The position numbers and the translations under genes were made by a program. This document shows, piece after piece, positions 36,936 through 49,366 of a stretch of DNA of 64,000 nt; the first letter of the stretch is position 1; the number at the start of each line of letters is the position of its first letter. Source of the stretch: Owenia fusiformis (Eukaryota; Annelida; Polychaeta; Sabellida; Oweniidae); assembly GCA_903813345.2 (NCBI GenBank), contig CAIIXF020000010.1, positions 18,733,181-18,797,180 on the forward strand. The letters run 5' to 3'. The notes beneath the pieces were generated by a model. It saw only the letters and a list, made by a program, of their open reading frames with translations. It was not told where the DNA came from and ran no database searches.

Positions 36936-37007
36936 CTATCAAAGATGCCATTGGATACATCACAAGGCCCAATTCCACATGTACATGTACTGTATCAATG
37001 TAAACAA
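36936..37007 (-). CDS. candidate internal exon upstream of 36662
   Basis: On the minus strand the acceptor TTTTCCCCAG ends at 37008. The 72-base exon ends in a perfect donor TTTGATAG|GTAAGC. Only one frame is open (VYIDTVHVHVELGLVMYP...), and it leaves one base that completes a glycine codon with the 36662 exon. The hydrophobic run MYPMASLI across the junction could be part of a membrane segment. The exon is short, so chance is possible; the support is two good splice sites plus the phase match. Confidence 0.32.
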
Positions 37008-37190
37008 CTGGGGAAAATTAAGTAAAAAATTCATGGTACAGTAAGCCTCCTTTTCCGGTGAACTAACAACATTGGATGTGATCTTATCTGAATAAATCTA
37101 ATCCAAGACATCCTCTTCAACATTTTCATCAGGGTATTTGCTTGATAAGTCTGAATTTAAGTCTTTTTTACTCCAAAATCAAAATCTCAC

Positions 37191-37311
37191 ATGTTTTCAG
37201 GTCAAAAACAAAAACGACTGATTTGTGGCAGTGTATGCTGTAAAATGAAAGTGAAACAATAATTTCCAATCTTGCTTCCACCATGACATACGCGAGGTAC
37301 TTGATGAACAT
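37191..37311 (-). CDS. candidate first exon of the minus-strand gene
   Basis: ATG at 37311 opens MFIKYLAYVMVEARLEIIV, and the frame stays open to a GTGAGA donor at 37190, leaving one base to pair with the exon at 37007. An internal acceptor (TTTCATTTTACAG, ending 37238) gives a shorter 47-base version in the same frame. The hydrophobic composition would suit a membrane protein. This is weak evidence, offered only because the phases of all three pieces agree. Confidence 0.22.
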
Positions 37312-37860
37312 AGCTCCAAATCAGATTACTTTGTATTATTGATAGCACACAGAATGCATTCATAAGTCATGAAATCTGTTAAACATACATGAAGATCGGG
37401 GAATGATCTTCATTTGAAAAGTAGGTTAAATCTATGAACCGATCATTCTCAAAATATATATATTTAAGTTACACTTCTTTATATATATCATTTTGTAATA
37501 ATATGCATTTAAAATTGAGTAATACTACAAATAAGATTATAAATCATCGTCAACTTTTTCGTTTGCAAACATTATTGAAGTTTTTATCAATTATTAATCA
37601 ATTTCCCCAGGGATTTCCCCAATGGCGCCATATTGAAAATAGTTCCAACACGTGGAGGAATATGTCAAGTTTCACTCTAATTTCTCCTCTTATTTTGATT
37701 CCAGTGGCTCAATATGAGGCATTTACATAATGTATAGTACTGATGTATGTAATCATAAAGGTTTATTGTGTTTTCAATCACCTCTGAATTGGAAATACGA
37801 ACATATTTTAGTTTTACACAATTTTCCTTCAAAAACGACCTAAAAGTCGCACCGGCATTG

Positions 37861-38290
37861 AGACGTCAAACGAACAAAAAGTCGCACCGGCACTAAGAGA
37901 GTTAACAAGAATTTTCAATACTGCCGCTCAATTCAAAATGGCTGCCATTTTTCGTAAAAATGTAATTTTTGATGACTCAAATACTATTCAATGGATTTGG
38001 TTTAAATTTCATATGCAAGAAGACTGCTAAACCTCAAAATGGCCGTTCTTTTCGTAAAAACGTAATTTTAGATAACCCAAATACAAGTGGATTGATTTGG
38101 TATAAATTCTATATGCTGATGCGTAGAGATAAAGAAGCTCTGCTCAACAAAATGTTGAGCCTATTTACTCAAAAGAGGATCTTTTTCTGATTTTTATTGC
38201 ATGAAAAGATTTTTCAACAAGGGATCTAAAACGTCGCTTAAAGTAGAATTGTTTGAAGGCCTAGTTTTGAAGATATTAATTTTCGATGAC
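37861..38290. mobile_element. element E copy 2, left wing and start of centre
   Basis: It starts with two AAAGTCGCACCGGCA repeats. Two wing units (AAAATGGC.GCCATTTTT and its spacer) follow, which are the reverse complement of the units at 63520-64000. Bases 38217-38290 match the E1 centre at 11041-11110, up to the point where LINE A begins. Confidence 0.6.
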
Positions 38291-38762
38291 CACTATTTTA
38301 AGTGTATTTGCCAAAATGTTTGAAAAATTAATGCATGACAAAGTATCTATATTTTTAGAGAAATATGAATTACTGTATTTACACCAGTATGGTTTTCGAA
38401 AACATAGATTAACCTATATGGCACTTCTAGAATTTATTGAAAATGTCAGATATTCATTAGATAACAAAAAATATTGTATCGGAATATAATTGGATTTATC
38501 ATAAGCTTTTGATACTGTTAATCATGAAATACTACTGAAAATGGAACATTATGGTATAAGAGAAATTGCACATTCATGGTTTTCATCTTATTTATCAAAT
38601 CGAAAAATGAAAACTGAATACTGTAAAAGTTTATCTGAGAAATATTTGTCTGAAGAAGCCATTGTTAAATGTGGAGTACCCAAAGGGTCTGTGCTAGGCC
38701 CCATTTTATTTATCATATTTGTTAATGATGTTTACTTAGTTCCTGATAAACTCAAACATTAA
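38291..38762 (+). pseudogene. LINE A, 5' part of reverse transcriptase
   Basis: The frame shows a typical non-LTR reverse transcriptase of the CR1/L2/Jockey group: FAKMFEKLMHDK, LHQYGFRKHRLTYMALLEF, LDLS.AFDTVNHEILL, HSWFSSYLSNRK and CGVPKGSVLGPILFIIFVND. Two stops lie inside the LDLS...AFDTV box (about 38487 and 38499), so it is dead. It breaks off just before the second catalytic box. The C-terminal half resumes at 45938 beyond about 7.2 kb of other sequence, and roughly 60-70 residues are missing between them. Confidence 0.85.
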
Positions 38763-41499
38763 CACTGGGGGGTATCGTGATGCAACAATAGCGTGTTGCT
38801 GCATCAAGATGGCCAGACTTCCGGTGATAGATTTTCGTACGATATTTTGTTTTCCCAAATTAAACCCATTTCTAGGACGAGTTGCTCAATAATCATACAC
38901 GTGCAGTTACCTCGTGATCTATATTTTAAAAAACTCTCATTAGTATGCATGTAGCATCATCAAGAAATTCGCGGTTTTGATTCCTCACTATTGATGCAAC
39001 AACACCACTCTGTTTATTATCGATGATGCAACAACACCAATGTGCTGATGCAAAAACGCCAATATAATGTATCATTGAATATCAAGAGAAACTGTTTTAT
39101 GTTCTGTTTATAGGTGTTGGTCGGGACATGAATAAAACGCGTGAGTGCGTGGTTCATGAATGAAACGTATTTTGTTTGGTTCCTTAATGTATTTGTCTTT
39201 ATCAAAGTTAAAAGGATATACAAGGTAAACTAAATACATAGGCTAAGTATTGAATCCCCGGGAGCCAACCTCATTGATATTTTATCTGAAAAATAAAGAT
39301 TATTCATTTTCTTAATTAAATCCCCTTGATTTACCGTATCGTATGGAAATTGTTTACAAAGAACTAATATAACTAGACTTTCAGACTCCAGATCTGGACT
39401 TTTTAAGCCGAGTCATCCAGAAAAAGATGGATGGATGGATGGATGAAATAGGAAGGAGGGATAGGACAAAATAGGATGGAACGATTGGAGAGAATAGAGA
39501 AGAAAGATAGGATAGAATAGCAAGGAAGGATAAGATAGGAAGGATAGGAAGGAAAGGATATGAAGGATAGGAAGGAAAGGATAGGAAGGATAGATAGATA
39601 GGAAGGAAATGATATGAAGGATAGATAGGAAGGAACGGATAGGGATAAAAGGGATAGGATAGGAAGGATAGGATAGAATAAGAAGGAACGATAGGATAGA
39701 ATAGTAGGATAGGATAGGAAGGATGGATGGATTTTTCAACATTTTCTTCGCTACTCTTGACTTTCTATCAGGATACCATCAGATCGATTTTTCCCGAAAT
39801 TTCAAAACGCCATAACTTCCGAACCGAAGTCGGATCGAAAGGACGGGTGTCATTAAGAGCCCTTTTTAGCCCCCAAAGATATCTGATAATAATGCATATC
39901 ATATTGAAGAAAAATCATTTGTGCTTTATAAAAATACAATTTCAGCGAATTCTGACCTTCGATGTTCACACAACAGTCATTTAAAGATCATATACCATTT
40001 TTGGTGTTTTTACAAAAAATTCTTTATTTATTGTTGTCTAAATAAATAATGTATATATATATAAACCAATTTAAATATATTAAAATGTAACATGTGAAAT
40101 ACTGAAGAAAAGATACGATTAAAACTATTTTCATTGAAAAGCACATAGGGCAATATTGGCAAAATGCAAATGCTATTTTGATAGGTTCTGGGCTAGCAAC
40201 GGGTACATTTCGACTGACTGTAATGGATATACGATTGACTTTTATCAACATCACAGGGCAACATTTAAGCAACTTAAATACAAGGAAAATAAAAGATTTC
40301 TTCAAATTTCTAAAACGAGGAACAAAAGCATGAATTCAAGGAAAAGAAATGATGGCCAGTGCCAAAAAATAACATATGAGAAAGTTGTGGCACACTAAAG
40401 GATATGTATAGAATATCATATGATTTTAAATGATTTCATCTTTATCTCCCAGTTGATATCAATATCATGCCAAGCTAGCATAGCGAATTAGTGCAGATAT
40501 TGATATCAGTGAGTGGATTAACACAATATCACAAAAATTCATAGGATGTTCTATTTATCCCATAGTTCACCTATAAAACTAAACAAAACATATCAAAACA
40601 ACATCCATTCATTCATTCATTCATCCCCTTGATGTCATGAAATCGGTATGCCGTAACAAAACACATCATATTGGGGGTAGTTTTCAAATCCCTGGCAAAA
40701 GGTGATATTTGTGAAATATTTTCCGTATTCCACAGATATCACTTTTTCCACGCATTCGCAAAATATCATAAATATGTTTTCATGTTACCTAACAGAGCGG
40801 AACAGAGCTCAACTATGGGATAAAGAATAACAAATAGGTAAATAATTGAATTACCACTCCAAAAATATTAAATATGAGGGTTTAAAGAAAGAATATTGAA
40901 TATGAGATTCAAAAAGTAGCAACTCATGTCTCACATTACCCAAACCCCAGATCCTCAATGTGGGAGGATTAGATATGGAGTGTATGGCAATGGTCAATAC
41001 CATATTTCCAGAGGGAATATCATTTTTCTCTAGAAGCGGAACCCAAACTTAGTCATGACATGGAAGCTAACTTTTGCAATTAATAGAAACTTGTTTTTTA
41101 TAATATTTTTGTTTTCTATATTTGAGATGATTGAGCATGTAATCCCATTGCCTGAATAAACAAAACAAAATTTAAATGATAATTTCAATGAATCCCAGTG
41201 TGATTATACAAGGTAAACATCAAATCAATAGCTTCTATTAATAGAGGACCAAAAATTAACATTTATAAGTGTGACTCCCGGTGAAACAAATATTTTGATT
41301 GGTTCTGTGAAGATTTTCATGGGTGACACGATCCACATTCATACCATTTGGTCATTTGAAGTAGTCCTATTTAGCAGTCAAAAATTAGGACACAACTTAG
41401 ACGTAAGCACCATTATCAGTAAAAAGTCAGGCCACCCTCCCCCCCCCAACTACCCATATCCAATGCTTTTATTCTTATCCCTCAAAACCAAGAGTGGAG
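38763..41499. other. sequence separating the LINE A halves, first part
   Basis: It begins with GATGCAACAACACC-type repeats in both orientations (38781-39060), probably a small TIR element. A GGATAGGAAGGA minisatellite follows (39412-39733). From 39740 to 41499 it is AT-rich with no recognised exon. ATTC repeats lie at 40606-40624 and a C-run at 41439. Confidence 0.5.
39412..39733 (+). repeat. GGATAGGAAGGA minisatellite
   Basis: Irregular repeats of ATAGGAAGGA and GGATGGATGG fill about 320 bases. The long minus-strand open frame here (Ser, Tyr, Pro, Leu, Ile only) is an artefact of the repeat. Confidence 0.95.
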
Positions 41500-42211
41500 T
41501 TTGAGACGGGGAAGTTGCAAACACATCATCAACATATTTCGCCTGAGATTTGTCTGCTTTTCAGTCTTTTCCGCACCTGTTCTTTAATGTTTGTTTCATC
41601 AATATGTTGCGTTTTGGGACACAGTTATCCTCTTAAAAGAAAAAATGCATTCAATCAGGGGTTTCAAAGATGTCAATTGTGGGTGACCAAAATTAAGCTG
41701 AACGCAATGGATTGCATGAGTTTTCCCTATGGGATATGGGAAAATACCATGGGAAATATTGTTTTCCACTTTATCTCAAAGGAATGCATTTTTCCTTTTA
41801 AGAGTTAACTCTGTCTCAAAACATTACATACAGGGTGTCCCGAAAGTATCCCCCCTAGGCAGACATATTCCATTGTCTTCATATCATAGTACGTATCATA
41901 TCATTTATCCAAAGTTACATTGATTCAAATGTGAAAAAATAACAGGCATTTCAATTTTTAGTGTTTGCCCAAAATTCAATTCAATTTAACACCAAATCAC
42001 TAGTCAATGTGTCCTCCAGGGCCATCTTAACAGCAGCAATTCTTTTCGGGTTGGATGGATATTGAGTTGGAAAAAGAGACGGTGAGGGTTGATACTCCAA
42101 GGAAACTCTTCAAAAGTGCCTTAAAAGGTTTTTAAGAAGATTACAAAATTCCACACCCCGTAGAGCTTTTATGGTCCTATCTGAAAAGAATTGCTGCTGA
42201 TAACATGACCA

Positions 42212-42475
42212 ACCCTTATAAAAAATTCAACCTTGAAAGTCCGAATTTAAACCGTTGCACAATCATTGTACAATCATTGATCCAATCATTTATGCAACCA
42301 TGCCAACCGTTACAATGCAACCATTACAATTTTGGTTGTAAACTCATTGAAAATGTTTCAATCATATGTAACCATTGTAAACGCTTGACAATTTTGATTG
42401 AATTTCTTGCAACCGTTTCAATCGAATGCAACCCTTTAAACCTATGGCAATATTATCTCAATACAACATAAAATA
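42212..42475. repeat. subterminal CAACCATTG/CAATCATTG motif cluster
   Basis: Many degenerate copies of CAACC(A/G)TT and ACAATCATTG in both orientations lie inside the left TIR of O. A mirror cluster lies at 44285-44535. Such clusters are typical transposase-binding arrays. Confidence 0.55.
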
Positions 42476-43675
42476 ATTATATTGCTCTTTAAAATATATA
42501 TTTCAAATGTATGTACTTCATGCATACATGTCAGAATTTCAGAATTTTTTTGATCAAAAAGATATTTAAAGTATTGAAATAGTTTAGTAAACTTGTCTTG
42601 TGAATGAAAATATATTGAACCAATTTCCATCTAACCTTGAAGGATGGTGATTGTCCCACTCACATGTATATTATCTAGATAACAGCAATGCTAAGGCATA
42701 GCAAATCCCCTCGCTGTCATGACAATCATTTTTACAAAATCCCTTCACTACTTTTTAAGTTATTGCAAAAAACATTTGAAATAATTTTTATTGGGTCAAG
42801 TCTTTAATTTTACAAATTCAGACACTTATATTTCACATTCAGCTGAGTAATTATCACAATTATAAATAGGGAAGATCTGTCTGGAAGGAAGAAATCCTTC
42901 AATCAGAAAATAATCTTTATTAATTTGATATTTTTGATTTGATGAAAAAATGCAATCAGACATTACAGGATGTGTTTTAAATAATTAAGTCAATAAGCAT
43001 AACTTAAAAAATTCTGATTACAGAAAGACTCAGTCTCTTTAGTTTGATAAGAGTCTGCTTTGAAGGATGTGTCTAAAGAAACTTTATTAATCCATTAATC
43101 CATAAACAAAACAAAAATAATTCGGCAAGGCAAAACAAACCTTATAACAGAGAGACTCTCAGTTTGATTAGAGTCTGCTATAAAGGAAGCATCCTATGTA
43201 ATTTAATTATTCCATACACAGAACCTGATAAATAATTTGCCAAAGAAAATTTCCCATATTTTCCTCCAGATTTTTTCAAGTTGAGAGTTTTGAAAAATAA
43301 GCCCTGTTTTTTTTTTTTAATCATTGACACATATTATTTAAACTGAAAACAAGTTTCAGTACAAATGCTATGCCCTAGTGAATACAGTAAAGCCATGAAC
43401 TTTCAATTTATTGAATGCCCATGGTAAAAAAACTAAATAAAAATGAAATAAAAAATTCTGAAAATAGTATTTGCAGTTTCATATACTTGCTATTTGAGAT
43501 TTCTCAGCACTTATTAAAGTAATTGAATAAAGAAATAAACCCTCAAAAATCTGAAAACACTTTTCAAATTCCCCCCCCCCCCCTCTGCATGAAATAGAGA
43601 ATAAAAAAATATATAGTCTAACATAATATGAAAATAAATATAACAGAAACTAGGAATATGAACCCTATTTCTGGT

Positions 43676-43770
43676 CAAGCATTTTAATTAGCTGTTCAAC
43701 CGTTTTAATTAGCTGTTCAACCGTTTTAATAAGCTGTTCAACCGTTTTAATTGGCTGTTCAAGCATTCTG
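43676..43770 (+). repeat. four tandem copies of a 22-23 base unit
   Basis: The unit TTTTAATTAGCTGTTCAACC is repeated four times with slight changes. Confidence 0.85.
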
Positions 43771-45005
43771 ATTTGTCTAAACCCATGAGAATATCAATAT
43801 GTAGTAGGTATTGTTTGATCGTCAGTCTGATCATGAACAAATTCCATTGTGTCTCATCTTGTGATTTTGTTAAGTTTAAAGGAAATCTTAAGATGTCTTG
43901 GTCAATTTCTTAACCAAATTGGAATTTTGCTCAATTCTTTTCATAATTAACATCATTTTGGCAATATCTGATAAAGGGAAATAAACACTAAATATGGTAC
44001 TTTTAATTTGTGTAAATAATGTAAATGACAGAGAACATAAATTATCATATGCCATTGAGTGGAAAACTAGTCTGGTATCGCATTCCTAAATTCGTACTGG
44101 AGAAAGAAACATATTAACATGAATTAAGTTATTTACTATAATAAACATGCATGTATGCTTGCAGAAAAAATATCCTAATATACTATTGTTTAATAGAGGT
44201 AGATTCAAATCCTTACTTAAAGATAATTTTAATTCAGGTAAAATGATAATTTTTTGGAACGATACTAATTCAGGATGGTTGCAGGGGTTGAACTATGTAA
44301 TCATTGAACAAAACAAATTGCAACCATTTACATTTCAATGTGAAATGGTTGCAGTTTACAATGGTTTCAGATTACAATGATTGTATAGAAACGGTTGCGC
44401 ATTCGTTGAAAAAGAGTTGACTTCGCTTGGTTGAACACAATGGTTGCACAATTATTGCTTATCATCGTACAATGGTTTTTCCTTTGATCTTGGTAGTTGA
44501 AACAATCATTATTCAATGATTGGTGGAAACGGTTTAAATTCGGACTTTCAAGGTTGAATTTTTTATAAGGGAAGGGAGGACTCATTGACTTGTAATGGGG
44601 TGTGAAATTGAACTTTATTTTGGCCAAACACTTAATTTTAAAATGACTGTCACTTTTTTCCCATTTGAGAGTTAAATCATGATTCTTGGCAATTCAATGT
44701 AACTTTGGATGAGCTTTAAAATGATATTTGACACATACAATGATGACACTGGTATATGTCTGCCTAGGGGGGGGCAAACTTTGGGACACCCTGTAAAATG
44801 ATGCATCAAGCATTGAAAAATCATGTTGGTGGGATGTTTGCACCTTCCCTGTCTCAAGTTCAAATCTTTTTATCATCTCTATGAGTGCTTGTCCTGGAGT
44901 TAATGCATTGGTCTAACATATGCTCCTGTTTAAAACCTCGGAAACAGCCCAACCAAAAATCCAACTTGTGAATGTCTGAAGCCTGTTGTGATACTTTCCG
45001 TGTGT

Positions 45006-45659
45006 TTTTCTAATTCATCTATGCAATTGCATGTTCCTTTATATGGATGACAATATTTTAGTGAAACTTAAGTATTTAGTCAATAATTCTTCTAATGTCA
45101 TGATGTATAAGCTAGAACTATTGCTCTTTTGTCAAGTGAACCATTAAACAGTTATAAAAATAAGTCATAAAATATCAACAATCAAATTTTGCATGTCTTT
45201 GAGGTACCCTACCTTTTTTATCATGATTTTGCATGGGTATTAGGGATAGCCTCCACATCATCTGTGATTTTTTACAGTATCAAGGAATTAAAAAATGTTG
45301 ATCCTTTTAGAAAGTTTTTGTCTATTAGACATTTCAAAATATTGGTTGTCAAAGGGTTAAAAAGAGACTTTTAAGTTAAATTCAGCTCAAATAATTTTTT
45401 TGAGTGTGACATATTCTTTGTAATCATCAAATTTATCATAAAATGGCCTGATATCTAAAAATTTGGATAGCTATGATTTTTTTCATTTTTGACCCCCTCC
45501 CCAAAAATGGCTGAGGGGTATAACATGACATTTTTCCAAAATGAGGCTTGTAAATCTTCGTACAGGCGACTAAAACTGCTTGAAATACCATACAGAACCA
45601 CCCCACAGAGTTTCACGATTTGTTCCATCAAAAATTATAAGAAACATGAATTCCGTGTA
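45006..45659. other. unassigned sequence between B2 and K2
   Basis: AT-rich, with no exon or repeat recognised. Confidence 0.4.
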
Positions 45660-45936
45660 CTAATAGTATATTATCGCATGAATATAACTTTAATCCTTTG
45701 GAATATAGAATAATATTCTAGTTGAAATTATATATCATTATAAAGCTGCTTTAATGAAGTTTTCAAATCAAGTACACTTCTTTCACAATTCTTGCGTGTT
45801 CTTTTTTAAAAAATAGTTTTTTACCCCAAAATCTGCCAAATATCCGCTGTGTACATTTTTCTCAAAAAACGTCACATTCTGTGGTGTTAAAAAGTGAAAA
45901 TGTGTAACAATATGTGCGCGAACTTTTTGCGACGTG
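45660..45936. mobile_element. MITE K copy 2 (internally deleted)
   Basis: It matches the left part of K1 (about 31580-31760, ATATATCATT.TAAAGCTG) and then jumps to the right end (CTCAAAAA.CGTCACATTCT to ACTTTTTGCGACGTG). The outer left terminus is missing. Confidence 0.7.
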
Positions 45937-45937
45937 G

Positions 45938-47714
45938 TATTGGGAAATAAAAAAAATATATATATCTGTGAATAATGAAATAAAAATTGCAAATACTGAC
46001 CTAGAAAAAGTAGATGAGATAGGATTCCTGGGAGTAATTATTGATTGTAAATTATCTTGGGCTCCCCATATTAATGCACTTCATAGACAAGTTTCAAATG
46101 TCATAGGAATGATAAATGATATATCGAACAAATTATGCCCATACTTTGAAATCAAAAATTATAATCTATAATTCTCTGATTTTTTCTCATCTTAATTACT
46201 GTAATATTTTATGGGGAAATGCTTGTAAGAATCTATTTAATAAACTACTGATATTACAAACGAAATTCGTTAGATCAATAACAAACTCAGAGAGATTAGC
46301 TCACACGTTCCCAATGTTTCAAGATCTTAAAATACTTAATATTTATTATATTCATACAATCCAAATTGTATCATTCATTAAGAAAAGTTAAGTTATAAGT
46401 AAACCTATACAGTTCCCTTCAAAATTATACGAGAATCATTTTAAAGTTTTAGAGCAAATAATAATAAACGTATCGCTAGATATCAGGATATAGTCATAAC
46501 TTAGATATCCCTAAACATAGAACCAGAATTGGAGAAAATTCTATTAAGGTTCATATGAATGGGATTCCATTAAAGGCCCCATATAAAGTTTAAACCACTT
46601 TGGCTTATATTGTAGTCTTACCCAATGTAATCAAAGTGTGATATGTGAAACTTTTTTTTTTAATTTCAAAAAGTGGTTTTTGATAGACTTTTTGTTCCGA
46701 AATTTGTGAATTTATTTAAAACCAACTTTTAGAGGTCACTCATATCTTCTAATTAGCCATTATTCATACCAATGCAAGCATTCATCCTCCCATGTTTTTT
46801 GCCGAAAATATTAAGAAAATCGGTTCATAAATAAGTGAGAAATGAACTTATCAGTGCATGAAAATGGTTCTGAGAAAAATGCATTTCAAAATTTTAGTTC
46901 TCATAGAAACCAATGGTGCAATGATATCTAAAACATAATTTATTCTTCCTTTTAACCTGGTTAGACAATCAACATTGGTTTTTATGAAAGTCTAGCATAT
47001 TTAGGAAAGTTTGACATCGAAAAAAAAATTTCAATTATTTTCAAAAAGTTTTTGGTACCTTAGTGACATCACTAATGTTTCAAAATATTTTTGATATGCT
47101 AAAACATTGAAGTGGCCCATTAAATATGGCATTTTATTATTGAAATAGTGTGTCCTTTGTTCAATCTTTGCATTGGTGTTAAAAAGATAATATTTTTTGA
47201 AATGCATTAAGAAATATTTGATGATTAAGAAATTTCAACTTTTTTTGAAAAATGGCGGGAAATTTGAATATTTGAAAAATGAAATGCTCACAACTTTTTT
47301 TTCAAAATTTTTTTTTTTGTTCAAAAATCTCTAAAATCACTTTTTAAGTCCTGACAAATAGTAAATGAATGATAAAAAAATATTTTCAAACTTTAGACGG
47401 GGACTTTAATGAAGATTTTAGAAATAAACCATTAAATTCACTAATCCTTATTTTGAAAACTGACCTCTTAAGTAAAGGATAAGCAAAGCATATTATTGTA
47501 TTTCTTTAATGTCTCATATTATCGTATTTTTATATTGTATTTATATTGTATTATTTCATTGTATCGATGTATTGTACCACTTTGAATGCTCACAGTTGTT
47601 CATTTATATTGTAAAATTAATTATGGGCAGTTATACACCCACTGGGGTGTCATAGCCCGTATAAGTTTGTAATGAAAAATGAAATAAAATTATTCTAAAA
47701 TTGAAATTGAATTG
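45938..47714 (+). pseudogene. LINE A, C-terminal reverse transcriptase and 3' end
   Basis: VDEIGFLGVIIDCKLSW and, after one frameshift, IFSHLNYCNILWGNACK and LLILQTKFVRSI are the standard thumb and C-terminal blocks of CR1/L2/Jockey-type LINEs. After element T (46574-47405) the 3' UTR continues to GAAATAAAATTATTC and a short AT-rich tail (about 47680-47714). The sequence then returns to the E-type host at AATTATGCTGAAAACAATGG. Confidence 0.8.
46574..47405. mobile_element. element T: 832 bases, TTAA target duplication
   Basis: The ends AGGCCCCATATAAAGTTTAA and, in complement, AGTCCCCGTCTAAAGTTTGA are flanked by TTAA (46570-46573, 47406-47409), as for piggyBac or Kolobok elements. It is inserted in the 3' part of LINE A. 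The interior is AT-rich without a transposase. Confidence 0.75.
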
Positions 47715-49366
47715 AAAATTATGCTGAAAACAATGGGGCATGAATTTTCCCTATGGAAAAATAACATGTTATATGTGGTTTTTCACTTTAGCGCATTTCA
47801 AACACCATCCCATTTTAAGGAATTGTTATTATACACTGTATTGTATTGTATTGTATTGTATTGTATTATCTTTATTTCCTCCTTATAAAAGAAGAGTACA
47901 AGAATAAAAAAGAATATATTATAAAGTAATGTTTACATAAAAAATAACATATGAAAATAGAACAACAATTCAAGGAACGTTTACATAAACGAGAACATAT
48001 AATATTTAAAACGCATTAATTCATAAAACTTATAAACCATATATACAGAATTTACAAGAGGTATACAGTTCAAGAGCTGGTTAACATAGTTAAGTTGTAA
48101 ATGATTTCTGATATTTTATTTGCACAATGTGATATAAAACATCCCCATGTTTCTGGTTTACAGTCTTGGAGAACATCAGTGGTCCCTCCTCCAAGCAATG
48201 TTTCTGTCAAAATATTCTCTTCTGTGTTAAGTAACATTACTGAGCTGACAGGATCAAGAATGTTGACAATGCCATCCAGCACAGCATCCCGTAGAGCCAT
48301 AACAGCATTACTATACATTGTAATAAGGCGTGCTTAACTACATCACTTGTCTGCATTTTACATACATATTCTTTTGCAGTGTGAAGAACAGCTAAATTCA
48401 AAACTTCCATGTAAGCATTGGATATTTAAATCAAAGCTTCCAAAGAACTGATGTTTCATATTTTAGTTGAATGTTGCTTTTTCATAATGATTTGGGATTT
48501 GTCATAATTGATTCTCTCCCTAAAGATTCTTCTCTCATTTGAATTTGGCCAATGATAAAGGATTTCCACTTTTGATTGGTAGGGAATGAACCTACGCGTA
48601 AGAAATCAATTAGTATATCACTGAAGATGGGATATTTCGTGCAAATATGAAAAACATCAGATATAAATCCGGTGCAAAGTAAGTTGTGAGTGTTACGCAA
48701 TATATAACTGCTAAGACGTCTTGTTAGAACTCCGGTTTTGAAACACAGAGTCGACCGAGAAAACACAATTAAGTTTTGTCTATGTAACTTTCCATTGACC
48801 ATAGTCCAAGAGGCGCAAGGACAACATCACTGGTTGTTCTCTAAGGTAAACCTTGGCATCTTTTGGTAAAATAACGCTGAGTGATTTATAACTGTCTGTA
48901 ATCTCTAATGTTGCACCAAAGTTCGCAAACAAAACATGCGGTGGTTAAGATGAAACGTTTCCAAATTTTACAACTTGTTATGGGGTTGATTCCATGGTTT
49001 CTCATACTAACACCACAAGGAGAATTGAAGGATTTTTTGCATGTTTTACAAGCTTTCTCAATATAACTTTGGGAGTCAAGAGTCTTATTTAGGATATTTC
49101 CAACATAGACTACTTCATTTTTAGTTGGCAAAGGATCATCCCCTAATGTACACTGATGTATTAGTGGCAATTTGGTGTCATTAGAAAAAACGACAATTGT
49201 ACTTTTTACTTCAATGCCCGAATGATAAACCATTCTCCATTTGCAACTATAATCATATACTCTTTTCAAAAGTTCCTGAAGGATGCATGGAAATTTCATA
49301 TCAAATAATCTAGGCCCAAAATGAGTTCTTTCAAGTTCAATGATCAGGTCATTGATATATACTAGG

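Larger units (their letters stand above)
36110..37860. other. region free of recognised repeats, holding the minus-strand exon candidates
   Basis: Between element I2 and the E2 wing I found no transposon match. Besides the exon candidates, the minus strand has a short acidic frame KKDLNSDLSSKYPDENVEED near 37160-37100 that ends in a stop. The stretches 36110-36470 and 37320-37860 look non-coding. Confidence 0.4.
41831..44793. mobile_element. element O: mariner-like, TA target duplication, about 220-base TIRs
   Basis: The ends are CAGGGTGTCCCGAAAGTAT and, in complement, CAGGGTGTCCCAAAGTTTG, each flanked by TA (41829-41830, 44794-44795). That fits the Tc1/mariner superfamily. The TIRs continue through CCCCCCTAGGCAGACATA and AAAGTTACATTGA to TAAAAAATTCAACCTTGAAA. 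The left one has an extra block of about 190 bases (42015-42205) that is a hairpin of CAGCAGCAATTCTTTTC. The interior is AT-rich, with two diverged copies of a unit of about 115 bases at 43020-43240. No transposase frame survives. Confidence 0.75.
41500..45005. mobile_element. palindromic element B copy 2, split by element O
   Basis: 41500-41827 and 44802-45005 match B1 (TTTCATCAATATGTTGCG, GAGTTAACTCTGTCTC, and GTTTGCACCTTCCCTGTCTC to TGATACTTTCCG). Element O sits between them at a TA. The centre of B2 is flipped relative to B1, and the outer left arm is shorter. Confidence 0.65.

Noticed and set aside
39413-39742. Ser/Tyr/Pro/Ile-rich minus-strand frame
   Set aside because: Product of the GGATAGGAAGGA minisatellite.
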